A DNA stretch of 64,000 nucleotides from Dactylorhiza incarnata (GCA_033032865.1 JAWHQI010000121.1:1488001-1552000); one strand, 5' to 3'. Counted from the stretch's first letter, positions 52,546 to 63,921 are shown. The notes: generated by a model from the letters alone, not told the origin. A program made the numbers and translations.

Positions 52546-53044
52546 CTTTTTGTTAGTCCCTAGCGAAATAAATCATTAAAATTAATTGAGTAAAAACACA
52601 ACTATCAACACATAAACTTGAGTCACTTTACCCTTGAACATAATTGACTACGATTACTCAAGTGATTATCATCGACAATTGGTGGGCATGCCAATCATTA
52701 AACTTTCAAACATGTAAAAATTCATTAGTTTGATAAGAATTAAAGCACAATTATGATTTCCTAGTGTTGTGTGTGCTATTCCTTAAAATTATTTACTCCC
52801 AAACAACTTAACTCATTAAACTTGCACATAATTTGGAAAGGATAAAAATTAAGCTAAGTCATTGATTCAGCCTCCACAAGAATATAGTAGTAAATTTGGA
52901 CATAAATCATAAGGACTTGAGGCGGGAGTGGCTTTGGCTTGGTAAGGAACTTATGGATAAATTTTGATAGTGGAAAGAATCTCCCTAGTTAAAATTCTTA
53001 ATAACTCTCCATACTTTGGGGTTTATCAACATATATAGATGCTT

Positions 53045-53210
53045 TTTTTTTCATAGTAGGGATCATTCTAAGTACATGTGTACATACCTAGGCCACATAA
53101 TCACTATGATGTTTTTTTGTTACTTCCTTTTTTTTTATATATATCACAGTAGGGATCATTCCAAGTATGTATACAAATACCTAGGCCACATAATCACTAT
53201 GAAATTTAAC
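53045..53210. repeat. Tandem pair of a CATAGT/ACTATG hairpin unit
   Basis: Two copies (about 53050-53110 and 53145-53205) of a unit with AGTAGGGATCATTC and CCTAGGCCACATAATCACTATGA. In copy 1 TCATAGT and ACTATGA form the arms of an inverted repeat. Confidence 0.75.
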
Positions 53211-53680
53211 CATATTTTTTTTTTAAATTAAACACCCAAAGTTGGAAAAGTTACTAAGGACTAACTAGCAAAATTATAGGGAAATTATGCATGGTCAATT
53301 GTATCAAAACGGCAAGGTTCAAAGTCAAAGAATTATGGATGATCAAAACAACAGATGATTACATACACTCTATGTATTAACATGAAACAGGTGACTCAGT
53401 TCTTGCTCCTCCTTCGACCATTATGCTTATAAGTTAATGACTTTAATTCGTAGGGAGCAAACTCTTTTATGAAATGAAGTGCATAAATGAAATACATAAA
53501 AGAGCTCGAGCATATCTTACTAATTTCAAACTCATAATTTGAACTCTTAGGATTGACGTACCCACCAATAAAGTCAAATTGCATAACTTGAATAACATGC
53601 TCAATGAAGGAAATAAGGATAAAGCTATTTAAGCTAATATGTCATAGTGTATTTCCACTCATTCAGTAGAGGATATCCTA

Positions 53681-53715
53681 CACACCCCCACACTTGGTAT
53701 TTTGCTAGGCCCTAG
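53681..53715 (-). other. Second, internal polypurine motif
   Basis: Minus strand CCAAGTGTGGGGGTGTG, and about 35 bases of neighbouring sequence (CTAGC, CCCTAG) resemble the true 3' polypurine region at 52531. It lies 1.15 kb upstream of the 3' LTR, between it and the accessory ORF. Confidence 0.7.
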
Positions 53716-54182
53716 CAACGATATTGTAGAACAACATTGTAACACATAAATATGGAAGTAGGCATATGAAAAGAGATTGAAATAGTACTCCTCTGACATG
53801 TAGTTGCCCTAACTTGTGTTGCCGCCAAAGTATGCCGGATGATAAACCAAGCTTGAGAGTTCCTGTAGAGTTATTGAGCACGCCACATGCAGAAGTAGAG
53901 CATGTTTATCTCAATAACAATTGAAACATATAATATTCAATTGGCACTAAAGACTAACAAACTATGAGCATATACAATATAAAATCATGGGCATTCATCA
54001 CAACATATAAACAGAAGTAGCAACATTCAGATTATCACATCATATCAAAATAGTAGCAGCATATCCCAAAAGAAAATAGCACATAGTCAAGATCAGGACA
54101 TCACATCCAGAAGAGTAGCACCAAAACAAAGTTCAGTAACCAAAAGAGAAGCAAAGGAAATAAAGAAACTGAAATAAGATGG

Positions 54183-55301
54183 TCAATCATCAGCATCACT
54201 ATCACTGGTAGCCGCGTCAGTCGGATCCTGCCTCGAACCGTCAGTGTGTAGCAGGAAACCGTCTTCGTTGAACCTGGATTGGTACCTGAAATTTGGTAGT
54301 CGAACTGTAGTCTTTGCGTTGCCGGATTGTTTTGACAGTTTCTCAGTCAGATAATCAAGTCGGTGATTGAAGTAAACACACTGATATCGTAAGTAATCCT
54401 TGATGTATTCAATGTTACTCATAATCGTTTCTTTCTCCGAAAGCGTGATAGGTGGCTCTTTGTCGAATGCAAGTATATCCGATTCTGTTTGATCCGGTTT
54501 GGTTGGAGAATCACTTGACACCTTAATATTTTTTATGATCACTGTCTGCGTGATGTGATGCCCAACCGCAGTAATGATGTCACTTTCCTCAGCATTAACA
54601 CCAGCATTGTGACATAACTCCGTAATTAACGTGGGAAACCATAGCTGTTTTGTCTTGTCTGTGGTTCGCTCATAACAGATTTGTGTATGGATGATTTGCC
54701 CAACATTAAACTTGATATTTTTAAGTATGCTAAATATGAGAAAAGCTCTGTCCATGGAGACCTTGTTTGGGTGCCGCGTAGGCATGAGGCTGGTGTTAAC
54801 AAACAGTAACCTCGTTTTGGCTTCCCGTGTGAAAGTGGACGATTCAAAGATACGTTTGTTCTGAGCAGCCCAAGTGGGATCAATTGTGTGGCATAGCACA
54901 GCACCTATTTCAGCTGGGGTGACGGTTGACTGCAGACTCTCGAATTCATCCCCTTCATTCCCCTCAATATCAAAAAATTTGTTTAGTGCATCAGCCGAAA
55001 TATCCACAGTTTTTCCTCGAACAAGCACATTGTCATCTGTCCGAAACGGGAGGTTAGCGTAAAATTCAAACACCCATGGAAGAATGGCCTCAGTTCGTGG
55101 ATGACAAAAGGTTTCCCACCCTAACTGATTGATTTGCCGCACATAACTTTCACTCCATGGCTTCGTCTCAATGTCAAACCCACGTTCATATAGAAAGTGT
55201 TTCAACTTTATGTCGTCAAATCTCGCCTGAGCTTCATCATTCACAAATCGCAAGATCGGTTGTGGTCTTTCTTTCCGCTTTCCTTTCCGGTTGGACGACA
55301 T
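54183..55301 (-). CDS. Accessory 'putative plant transposon protein' (372 aa)
   Basis: Intact frame from ATG 55301 (MSSNRKGKRKERPQ) to 54183, on the element's sense strand between pol and the 3' LTR. Residues 5-12 are basic and could be a nuclear localisation signal. Residues about 15-45 (RFVNDEAQARFDDIKL, FLYERGFD) and 78-111 (EFYANL, VRGKTVDISADALNKFF) match the plant family Pfam calls 'putative plant transposon protein' (PF20167, from memory). A glutamate/lysine-rich region and a heptad-like stretch follow; the end is acidic (SDSDADD). No signal peptide or membrane segment, so an envelope protein is unlikely. It is the only unbroken gene of the element. Related, broken copies are at 5935-6585 and 26458-26890. 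Function unknown; nuclear DNA-binding regulator is my guess. Confidence 0.88.
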   Translation of the reverse strand: MSSNRKGKRKERPQPILRFVNDEAQARFDDIKLKHFLYERGFDIETKPWSESYVRQINQLGWETFCHPRTEAILPWVFEFYANLPFRTDDNVLVRGKTVDISADALNKFFDIEGNEGDEFESLQSTVTPAEIGAVLCHTIDPTWAAQNKRIFESSTFTREAKTRLLFVNTSLMPTRHPNKVSMDRAFLIFSILKNIKFNVGQIIHTQICYERTTDKTKQLWFPTLITELCHNAGVNAEESDIITAVGHHITQTVIIKNIKVSSDSPTKPDQTESDILAFDKEPPITLSEKETIMSNIEYIKDYLRYQCVYFNHRLDYLTEKLSKQSGNAKTTVRLPNFRYQSRFNEDGFLLHTDGSRQDPTDAATSDSDADD

Positions 55302-55720
55302 TCCTTAATGAACGATGTAGGTGCTTAGAGACAAACCTATTTCGCTATGTTTGGGAACGAACCAAGAAAATTAGAAGGCTTACCAAAGTGGTGGTCGAAC
55401 GTTGATGTAGCTACAGGTTATCGGCTCCACCTCCGTTCGTCGCTCGAAATCGCCCCCCTTTGCCGATCGTCGCTCGGCTGTCTAATTCTAGGGCACGCGG
55501 AAATGAAAGGGTTTCGAGGGATCGGGTTTGAGATTTATGTCGAAAGTAATGAGGCGTGAGCCGTTTAGACCGAACCGGTTCAATATGGCGTGAAAAGACA
55601 GAGGCTAAAATGTTACGACTTCTGAAAACGATGTTGCAACATAGAATTTCTTTAATTAAAGATTTGACAGAAGTCAAAATGTTGTAACTTACAAATACAG
55701 TGTTGCAACAATCTAGCGCT
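55302..55720 (-). promoter_or_regulatory. Candidate internal promoter of the accessory ORF
   Basis: Upstream of the ATG at 55301 the palindrome of the LTR recurs: ATGTTGCAACAT at 55631-55642, TGTTGCAACA at 55701-55710, and degenerate copies starting at 55610 and 55679. Starts 55610/55631 and 55679/55700 are each 21 bases apart. CAGAGGCTAAAATGTT near 55600 also resembles the LTR (CAGAGGCCAAAATGTT). A weak CATAAATC box is near 55535. Shared sequence suggests that this segment was copied from an LTR or evolves with it. Confidence 0.65.
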
Positions 55721-55922
55721 CGATTTTTGTTTTTAAATGGAAACAGGAAAAATTCAATTAGAGGAAAGGGAGTAATTAACTTACAAATTCTTGATCAAAT
55801 AATAAAACATAAACTTAATTTAACACTATTAACAAACTTTTTATATGTAAAAAAAAAAATTCTGGGTTGTCTCCCAATAAGCGCTTAATTAAGTCCCGGC
55901 AGGACTTTCTACACTCGATGGT

Positions 55923-58845
55923 CTAGGCCAGGGTAATGACCGCCGCTTCCTCGCGATCATTATGCATGAAATAGTGTTTAAGTCTCTGTCCATTAACCTT
56001 AAAGTCAGTTCCATCTTTTTCGTTGTATATGGTGATAACACCAAAAGGGTGAACTTCTTTCACTCGGAATGGCCCCGACCATCTAACCTTTAATTTTCCC
56101 GGGAATAATTTCAATCTTGAGTTATATAAGAGCACGAGTTGACCTTCATTAAATTCCCTTTTTTCTATCCTTGCGTCATGCCATTTCTTAGTGCGTTCCT
56201 TATATATCTTAGCATTTTCATAAGCATTCAATCTCATTTCATCTAGTTCATTCAATTGAAAAAGTCTATTCTTACTTGCATCCCGAAATTCAAAATTTAG
56301 TTTCTTGATGGCCCAATACGCCCTATGTTCTAATTCCACTGGAAGATGACAAGCCTTACCATAAACCATTTTATAAGGCGTCACTCCGATGGGCGTCTTA
56401 AATGCGGTCCTATATGCCCATAGCGCATCGTTCAGTTTCTGTGACCAGTCCTTACGAGATGTACTTACCGTCTTCTCTAGAATTGATTTGATTTCTCTAT
56501 TTGAAAGTTCAGCGAGGCCATTGGTTTGTGGGTGGTATGCTAAGGCAACTTTATGTGTCACTCCATACTTCCGCAAGAGTGTTTTGAATTGCATATTGCA
56601 GAAATGTGTTCCTCCATCACTAATAATAGCCCTAGGTGTACCAAACCTCGTAAAGATATTCGACTTTAAAAATTTTAGTACAACCTTGGCATCATTCTTC
56701 TGGGTGGCTATAGCTTCGACCCATTTAGACACATAGTCTACCGCTAAGAGAATATATAAATTTCCATTTGAGTTCACAAACGGACCCATGAAATCAATAC
56801 CCCAAACATCAAACACCTCTACTTCCAATATGTTGTTCAACGGCATGTTAGCTTTACGATGTAAATTTCCTGTTTTTGGCATCGATCACATTGTTTTACA
56901 AATAAGTGTGCATCCTTGAATAGTGTGGGCCAGTAAAATCCAGCCTCTAATACTTTTATGGCGGTACGTTCTCCCATAAAATGTCCTCCATAGGGAGATG
57001 CATGACATTTTTCTAAGATACTTTGTACTTCTATCTCCGGAATGCACCTACGCATCAATTGATCAGGGCAGAGTTTAAATAAATACGGAGCATCCCAAAA
57101 GTAGGATTTCACCTGATGGAGAAATCTTTTTCTTTGCTGATAGTCCATATCGGAAGGAAAGACATTGCTAACGATGAAATTAACAAAATCTGCATACCAA
57201 GGTACACTACCATCAGTGATGGCTAATAATTGCTCGTCAGGGAAATCGTCTCTAATCATAACTTGATTATCTTTTTCACTCTCTTGTTCTAATCGTGATA
57301 AATGATCAGCAATAGGGTTTTCAGCCCCCTTACGGTCTTTGATCTCCAGATCAAATTCCTGTTAGAGAAGAACCCACCTGATTAATCTAGGCTTTGCATC
57401 CCTCTTATCCACTAAATACCGAATTGCAGAATGATCAATATAAACTATCACTTTAGAGTTAATTAAGTAAGACCGGAACTTATCAAAGGCAAAGACTACC
57501 GCTAATAGCTCCTTTCCTGTTGTGGTATAGTTTATCTGCGCATTCATGAGCGTTTTACTGGCATAATATATAGAGTGAAAAATTTTCTCACGCATTTGTC
57601 CTAACAGAGCTCCAACTGCATAGTTACTAGCATCACACATTAAAACAAATGGTGCTGACCAATCAGGTGCAATAATAACAGGAGACGATACTAAACTTTG
57701 CTTTAATATCTGAAATGCTTTAGAACAATTTTCATCAAAATTGAAAGGTGTGTCTTTCTCAAGTAAACTACATTGGGCTTTGAGATTTTTGAGAAATCCT
57801 TAATGAAACGTCTATAAAATCCAGCATGGCCCAAAAAACTACGAATGCCTTTGACATTCGATGGTGGAGGCAGTTTATCAATAACCTCAATCTTTGCCCG
57901 ATCAACTTCCATACCTTTGTTGGAAACTTTGTGTCCTAACACAATACCTTCTCGTACCATAAAGTGACACTTTTCCCAATTCAAGACTAAATTGGTTTGA
58001 ACACACCGACCCAAAACCTTTTTAAGTACATCCAAACAACTATTAAATGACTGAGAAAATACAGAAAAATCATCCATAAATATTTCAATGCCTTCATCAA
58101 TAAGATCAGTAAAAATTGAAATCATACATCGTTGAAATGTCGCGGGAGCATTACACAACCCAAATGGCATTTTTCTGAATGCAAAAGTTTCATAGGGACA
58201 TGTGAATGTAGTCTTTTCTTGATCTTCTGGTGCAACCATAATTTGGTTGTATCCAGAATATCCATCCAAGAAACAGAAGTATTCACTACCTGCTAATCTA
58301 TCTAATACTTGATCAATGAATGGTAGCGGGAAATGATCTTTCCTAGTGGATTTGTTCAGTTTTCTATAATCCATGCAAATTCTCCAACCGGTGACAGTTC
58401 TAGATGGTATTAACTCATTTTTTTCATTTTTTACAACAGTCATGCCTCCCTTCTTAGGTACACATTGCACTGGGCTCACCCACTTACTATCAGAGATTGG
58501 ATAAATTATACCGGCATCAAGCCATTTGATAATCTCATTCATTACTACTTCCTTCATGGGAGGACTAAGCCTACGTTGATGTTCTATGGATCCCATTGCA
58601 TCATCTTCCAATAGAATTTTATGCATGCAGATGGATGGGCTAATCCCTCTAATGTCAGCAATGGTCCAACCCATAGCCCCTTTAAATTCTTTTAAAACTT
58701 CTAGTAATTTGTCTTCATTCTCTTGTTCTAACGATGCATCTATAATGACCGGCAATGTGTTCTTTTCTCCAAGAAATACATACTTTAAATGTTCAGGTAG
58801 AGGCTTCAATTCTAGAATTGGGGGGTCCAAAATAGATGGTTTCAT
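55923..58845 (-). pseudogene. Athila-like RT, RNase H and integrase, broken
   Basis: RT in frame 58845-57703 with MDYRKLNKSTRKDHFPLPFI, FGLCNAPATFQRCM and the catalytic FMDDFSVF. A frameshift near 57795 leads to RNase H ([29 protein letters not shown]) in 57640-57362, closed by a TAA at 57362. The frame continues to the integrase zinc finger (HASPYGGHFMGERTA, CDRCQK); a frameshift in an A run near 56870 leads to the integrase core ([41 protein letters not shown]) and the C-terminus ending at 55923. No chromodomain, as expected for Athila. Several breaks fall in runs of A or T, so some may be sequencing errors. Confidence 0.9.
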
Positions 58846-61296
58846 TACTTTAGGTTCACTAGAGCGATTTATTATCTCAAATTTCTTTAGAAAGGGTAGC
58901 CCTTCTTGTGAGTCAAAAAATTTAACACATTCTTCTATTTCTAAATCTTCTCCCCATTCTTCATTAGTTAGAATTGTTAAAAGTTGTTGCTCTAAAAATC
59001 ATTTTTGACATGCAGTAGTTTGGTAGGCTCCTCCATTTCTTCTATGGAAAAACATTGTTCGCTATCATTTGGAAATTTAAGAGCTTTGAGAATATTAAAT
59101 TTCACTTCTTCATCATTTACTCTCATCGTCAATTCACCCTTTTGGACGTCTATAAGCGTCCTCCCCGTGGCTAAAAATGGTCTTCCTAGGATAATGTGTA
59201 CATCCTTATCCTCATCCATATCTAAGACAACAAAGTCGGCCGGAAAAATAAATCTCTACTTTGACCAATACATCTTCAACAATTCCCTTAGGAAATGCTA
59301 AAGTTCTATCGGCTAGTTGAAGGGTAAGAGATGTTGAAGCAATCTCTCCTAGGCCTAACTTTTTATAGATAGATAATGACATTAAGTTAATACTAGCCCC
59401 TAAATCACATAACGCTTTACCGGAAAATTTAACTCCTATCGAACATGGTATAGTAAAGCTTCCGGGATCTTTTAGTTTAGGTGGTAGTTTCTTTTGCAGA
59501 ATCGCGCTACACTCTTCCGTTAGCGCTACTATTTCTTTATCAACGAACCTTCTTTTCTTAGAAAGAATATCTTTCATAAACTTTACATAACTAGGCATTT
59601 GTTCCAATGCCTCAGCGAATGGAATATTTATGGTTAGTTTCTTAAAGATATCCATGAACTTTTGAAATTGTTTATCTGGCTTTGTCTTTGCTAGCCTAGA
59701 AGGGAACGGTGGAGGAGGGTAGACAATTTCTTTCTTTTTATTAGTTTGTTGTTGCACTTCCTCTACTCCCGGTTCCTCATTTTCTATTGGCTTTTCTTCT
59801 TCTGATTGACTTTCTTTAATAGCTTTTTCACGTTCTTCCTCTTCTCTAATCCTCTCCAACACCCCATCTCCGCTTGAAATTTCTACACCACTCCTCAACG
59901 CAATGGCTTTGCAATGGTTAGGTTGATCATCTCCTGTAGGATTAGATGTCGTATTAGAGGGTAACGATCCAACTGGTCTCTGACTTAGCGCATTTGCTAG
60001 TTGACCCAATGTGGATTCCATAGATCTAAGAGATGATTCAATCCCAACCATTTTAGACTCACTCTTTTGAAACATTCCTAAAATGACGTCATCCGGTAAT
60101 TTTCTAGTGTTCAATTGGTTATTAGGGGGAGGATTTTGTATTGGGTTAATATTTTGGTTAAATCCCGAAGGTTGATTCATTACTTGATTGTTTTTCCAAG
60201 AAAAGTTAGGATGTTGTCGCCACTCGGGGTGATAATGATTTGCAAAGTCAGGTGGAACTTGCCTAGGTTGTCCACCAATATAATTTGCTTCTTCAGTGAC
60301 TTGATTTAGTTGCTCTACCGTGAGTGGTGCATTAGATGTAGGGTTAGATATAGAATCTAACCTCTTATTAATTATGTTGAATTGTGATGCCATTTGAGCA
60401 GCTAATGATGTAATTTGATCTACTTGGTGGACTCCTACTGGATTGCTAGTCCCTTGTCTTTCATAAGCTTGGTAGTTATTAGAAGTAAGATCTTCCAATA
60501 TAGCATAGGCATCCTCCGGATACTTCTTCAGTAGTGACCCTCCCGCAGCACCATCAACCAAAATCATGGTTGCGGTTTGCAACCCATTATAAAATGTGGA
60601 GACTTGCTGATGTTGGGCTAAACCGTGGTGTGGACATTTTCGTAGTAGATCTTTAAAACGCTCTCAAGCGTCATAAAGAGTCTCTCCGGGGCCTTGCATA
60701 AACGTTGAAATATCCCTAATAAGTTTTGCAGTCTTTGAAGGTGGAAAATATTTATTTAAAAATTTCTCAACCAGATGATCCCATGTGGTAATTGACTCCT
60801 GAGGCACTGATGCTAACCAATCACTAGCCTTCCCTTCTAAAGAAAACGGGAATAATCTTAATAAGATTGCATCGTCAGACGCACCATTGCATTTAAATAT
60901 ATCGCATATCAATAAAAATGTTCTTTAGTGAGCAGTTGCGTCTTCATGATTTAGACCTCCAAATTTACTATGTTGTACTAATTGCATAACTGTAGAATCC
61001 ATTTTAAAGTTGTTAGCTTCGATTGGGGGTCTGACAATACTAAAGTGCAACCCTCCTCTTAGAGGGGCATTATAATCCTGACAAGTCATTCTTGGTTCAG
61101 GAGGTTGAACATTTTGTTCAACTTGTCCGTTGGGATTCGCTTGTTCCTCATTGTCATTCCTATTGGCTTGTCTATTATTATTATCCATCGCAGAATGAAT
61201 AATATTTTTCGCTTTTCGGCTTTTTCTATTTTTTTTACAAGTGCGTTCAATTTCAGAATTTAACGGAAGTATATCAACGTTCCGATGTCTCGACAT
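58846..61296 (-). pseudogene. Athila-like gag and protease, broken
   Basis: Starts MSRHRNVDILPLNSEIERTC at 61296. Gag core FSIVRPPIEANNFKMDS, LLRLFPFSLEGKASDWLAS and TWDHLVEKFLNKYFPPSK is interrupted by TAA at about 60922 and TGA at 60664 (TGG to TGA). From 60582 to 59212 it is open, with PPDFANHYHPEWRQHPNFSW, a glutamate-rich linker, and the protease region PCSIGVKFSGKALCDLGASI, DLGASINLM being the D-(S/T/L)-G active-site variant usual in Athila. A small deletion near 59250 shifts the frame into VHIILGRPFLATGRTLIDV, and a shift in a T run near 58992 leads on to the RT frame. Confidence 0.88.
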
Positions 61297-61407
61297 GCAT
61301 TAAACAAAACTCTAGATATAAGCACAAACAATATAGAATAAAAACCTGATCTCTAAATACTTAGGGTTTACTAATATTGCAAGAAATGTACTATTAGACA
61401 GTACCCT
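61297..61407 (-). other. Short Athila-like leader
   Basis: About 110 bases between the primer site and the gag ATG, without features. Confidence 0.6.
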
Positions 61408-61425
61408 TCCCCGGCAACGGCGCCA
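61408..61425 (-). other. Primer-binding site, tRNA-Asp type
   Basis: Minus strand TGGCGCCGTTGCCGGGGA, the primer site known from Athila-type and related Gypsy elements and assigned to tRNA-Asp, six bases from the LTR. Confidence 0.9.
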
Positions 61426-61431
61426 AAAACT

Positions 61432-62990
61432 TGATACGCGAAAAACAGATATATAATTTACGCAAGTGCACGTGTCGGTTCAAGTAATAAAGTGTAAGTA
61501 AAGTATCGTTCCCACGAGAAAGTGTCGAATCTAATACCCGCAATTACTAGCTTAACCTTTTCTTTAGATCCAAGTGAATTAATTAAGGTGATTTATGTTA
61601 ACAACGAAAAATCAAATCTAGTTTCTATAATAACTACTTTAGAATACTTGTAATCAGTTTAGGAAGATAGTCTCGTATATTGTTTTCCTTTGCTTGTTGT
61701 AATGTTTTCTTAAAATGATTTGTCATGAATGTTAAAATGACTATCGTGCAACGATTTGAAGATGAAAACATGATCTCTCGATCTATGAAATTCGTTCACC
61801 CCGTATTTCCCTAGTTATCTCTAACATAGGTAACAATAGAGAGTGACATCAAGAACACAAATCAATGTTGCTACCGCGAAGACGAAATCTCTTTCTCCCT
61901 TCAACGATATACTAAATTTATGAAACACTTGCGCCACTCCTCTCTCGAATCTCGCAGCGTAGTATTAAGACGGAAACTTTGGTGAAATAATTACGCAACT
62001 CCTCTCTCGAATCTTGCTGCGCAAAATAAAACATTCATCTAACCCGACTCCTCTCTCGAATCTCGCCAAGCAAATTAAAGATGAAAACTTAAGCCAAAAT
62101 TTCCAGAATAAAAATCATAGATTCAATAACAATATAATCTCAAGCATTCATGACAAGGAATTAAGGTTCAAAACACACAACAAATCAAAGTACTCACACA
62201 TACAAGACTAAGAGAATTTAGTTCATCACGAAGATCAAACACAACGAAATTGGATAGATCTTACAAGACATGATGTTTAGAGATCTAAACGCTGCAGGAA
62301 ATTGTACTCAGAATTGCGCAGAAGTCCTCCTTGATGAAGAACCGAAGCGTCCTTCTCCTTTGTTTTCTCGCCCTAGAACAGTCCTCCTCTTCGATTATCT
62401 GAATGATCCCCTACTTCCCTCTCCTCTGCGATAATTCTCCCCTTCTCAACCGTCGAGACATGTTAAAATGCGAAATAGATGCAACCACCCATCATCGTAA
62501 CCGCCAGAAGTACGTGGAGTAATTTCGTATTTAGATCTGTCAGAAACCGTCGGCATGTTGCAACATCATTTTTTTGAACTGCAGGATATGTTGCAACATG
62601 TTTCTATACTTTCTTTATCAAACAGAGGCCAAAATGTTGCAACATCATATTTTTGAACTGCATGATATGTTGCAACATGTTTCTGTACTCTTCAATCTGC
62701 CAAACAACTTATCAAACAGAGGCAAAGATGTTGTAACATGTATTTTCTGAACTACGAACTATGTTGCAACATTTCTTTCTGCACTTAATTATTTGTCTTC
62801 ATCATTGACTCTTCAAAATTGATACTTCAGAATTTCTGCGCAATAACATATAAAATAACGATAATACCCAAACTTTCAACAGGAACATATATTACTCATG
62901 TTGATAACCTTTTAACTCATAATTATCAAATATTTTAATCGAAAAGGTAATAATTAAAGCACATGATAACTTCCTTTTGGGAAGTTATCA
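61432..62990 (-). repeat. Athila-like 5' LTR (1559 bp)
   Basis: Colinear with the 3' LTR over its whole length. Palindrome array at 62555-62772 with identical spacing. Confidence 0.95.
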
Positions 62991-62995
62991 GTCGT

Positions 62996-63828
62996 CCAGG
63001 CCGACAGTCTGGCGGACGCCGCATAGTCGCTCGATAGAGGAAGAGCCAGAGTAGCGGGTGTCATACCGCCGAATCATCTCAGGTTTGAGCTCGGACCAGG
63101 AGGGCACGGGTTGGATTGGCGGAGTCACCGAGCCCAGTGGAGGGTCGAGCCGTCAAGGCCAACCACAACCGTAGACACCTTGTCGTGCTCCGGTGTGTAG
63201 TGAAATATTGCTGCGCCTTGGCGATCCACCCCATCGGGTCAACACTGGCAAAAAAGGGAATGTCGAGGAGGAGGGTGGGCCGGCCCGGAATGGTCGGAGG
63301 AATGGCCCCGGCGGAAATGGGCGGCGGCCCGGCACCCAGGAGAGAGCCACCGTCCGCGGGCGAACCGGAGTCGGATGAGGCAGAAATGGTGGCGGTGGAC
63401 GCCTGGATGGAGTCAATCTTAGACTGGAGGGCGAGGAGGGAGGCATGCATGGAGGCGACGAGTTGTTCCTGAGCCTCCACAAGGTAGCTCAAGCCGTTGG
63501 CGGCGGTATCGGAAGCGGGGTCTCCAGAGGAGCGGAAATTAGGAGCCTTGGGAGCTAGATCGACGGAGCGGAAGGGATCGACTGGAGGGACAGATCTGGA
63601 CGGATGCACTGGTTCTGTGGAAACAGCTGGAAGTGATGGAGGGGACGCGATGGGCGGACTGGATGGGAGCGGAGGAGATGCACTGCACGCACGCAAGCGA
63701 AGGAGACACGTTGGACGGGATCGGGCCACACTAGACGGGATCGGGATGCGCTGGATGCACGCACGCAAGCGGAGGAGGCGCTGGACGCACGCGACCCTAT
63801 CGCAACAGGAGACAGGATTGGGAGGCAA
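62996..63828 (-). pseudogene. Chromovirus D gag, N-terminal part
   Basis: Minus-strand frame 63079-63828 contains a proline/serine-rich head, a heptad-like LVEAQEQLVASMHASLLALQ, and the gag start PGRPTLLLDIPFFASVDPMG, WIAKAQQYFTTH. A frameshift near 63130 leads to a frame with RYSGSSSIERLCGVRQTVGL, which runs into the Athila-like insertion at TSD gtcgt. The order matches the chromovirus gag at 11421-12380, though sequence similarity is low. Confidence 0.75.
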
Positions 63829-63921
63829 CGCAGGCGGAATCAGGACGCGAGGGCAGTCGACATAGCACGATATTGAACATCGGCGGCTTGATGGCGGGCG
63901 TTGAGGCAGGTCGGAACAAAT

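Larger units (their letters stand above)
52546..54182 (-). other. 3' noncoding region of the Athila-like element
   Basis: AT-rich, no supported gene. It contains a duplicated hairpin unit (53045-53210) and a second copy of the polypurine motif (53681-53695). A 62-codon minus frame at 53396-53584 is too weak to call. Confidence 0.6.
50970..62990 (-). mobile_element. Athila-like Gypsy element, complete (12.0 kb)
   Basis: LTRs 50970-52530 and 61432-62990, about a dozen differences by eye over 1.56 kb (about 99% identical), perfect TSD gtcgt (50965-50969, 62991-62995). tRNA-Asp-like primer site, gag-pol broken by stops and frameshifts (55923-61296), an intact accessory ORF downstream of pol (54183-55301), a noncoding 3' region and two polypurine motifs. 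The primer site, gag type and the FMDDF RT box fit the Athila lineage. Confidence 0.95.

Noticed and set aside
54183..55301. Envelope gene, suggested by the position between pol and 3' LTR
   Set aside because: No signal peptide, no membrane segment, basic start and acidic end. It fits the 'putative plant transposon protein' family.
55337..55383. Intron just before the Athila accessory ATG (GT at 55383, AG at 55337)
   Set aside because: Only about 47 bases, shorter than usual plant introns, so not called although the sites look acceptable.
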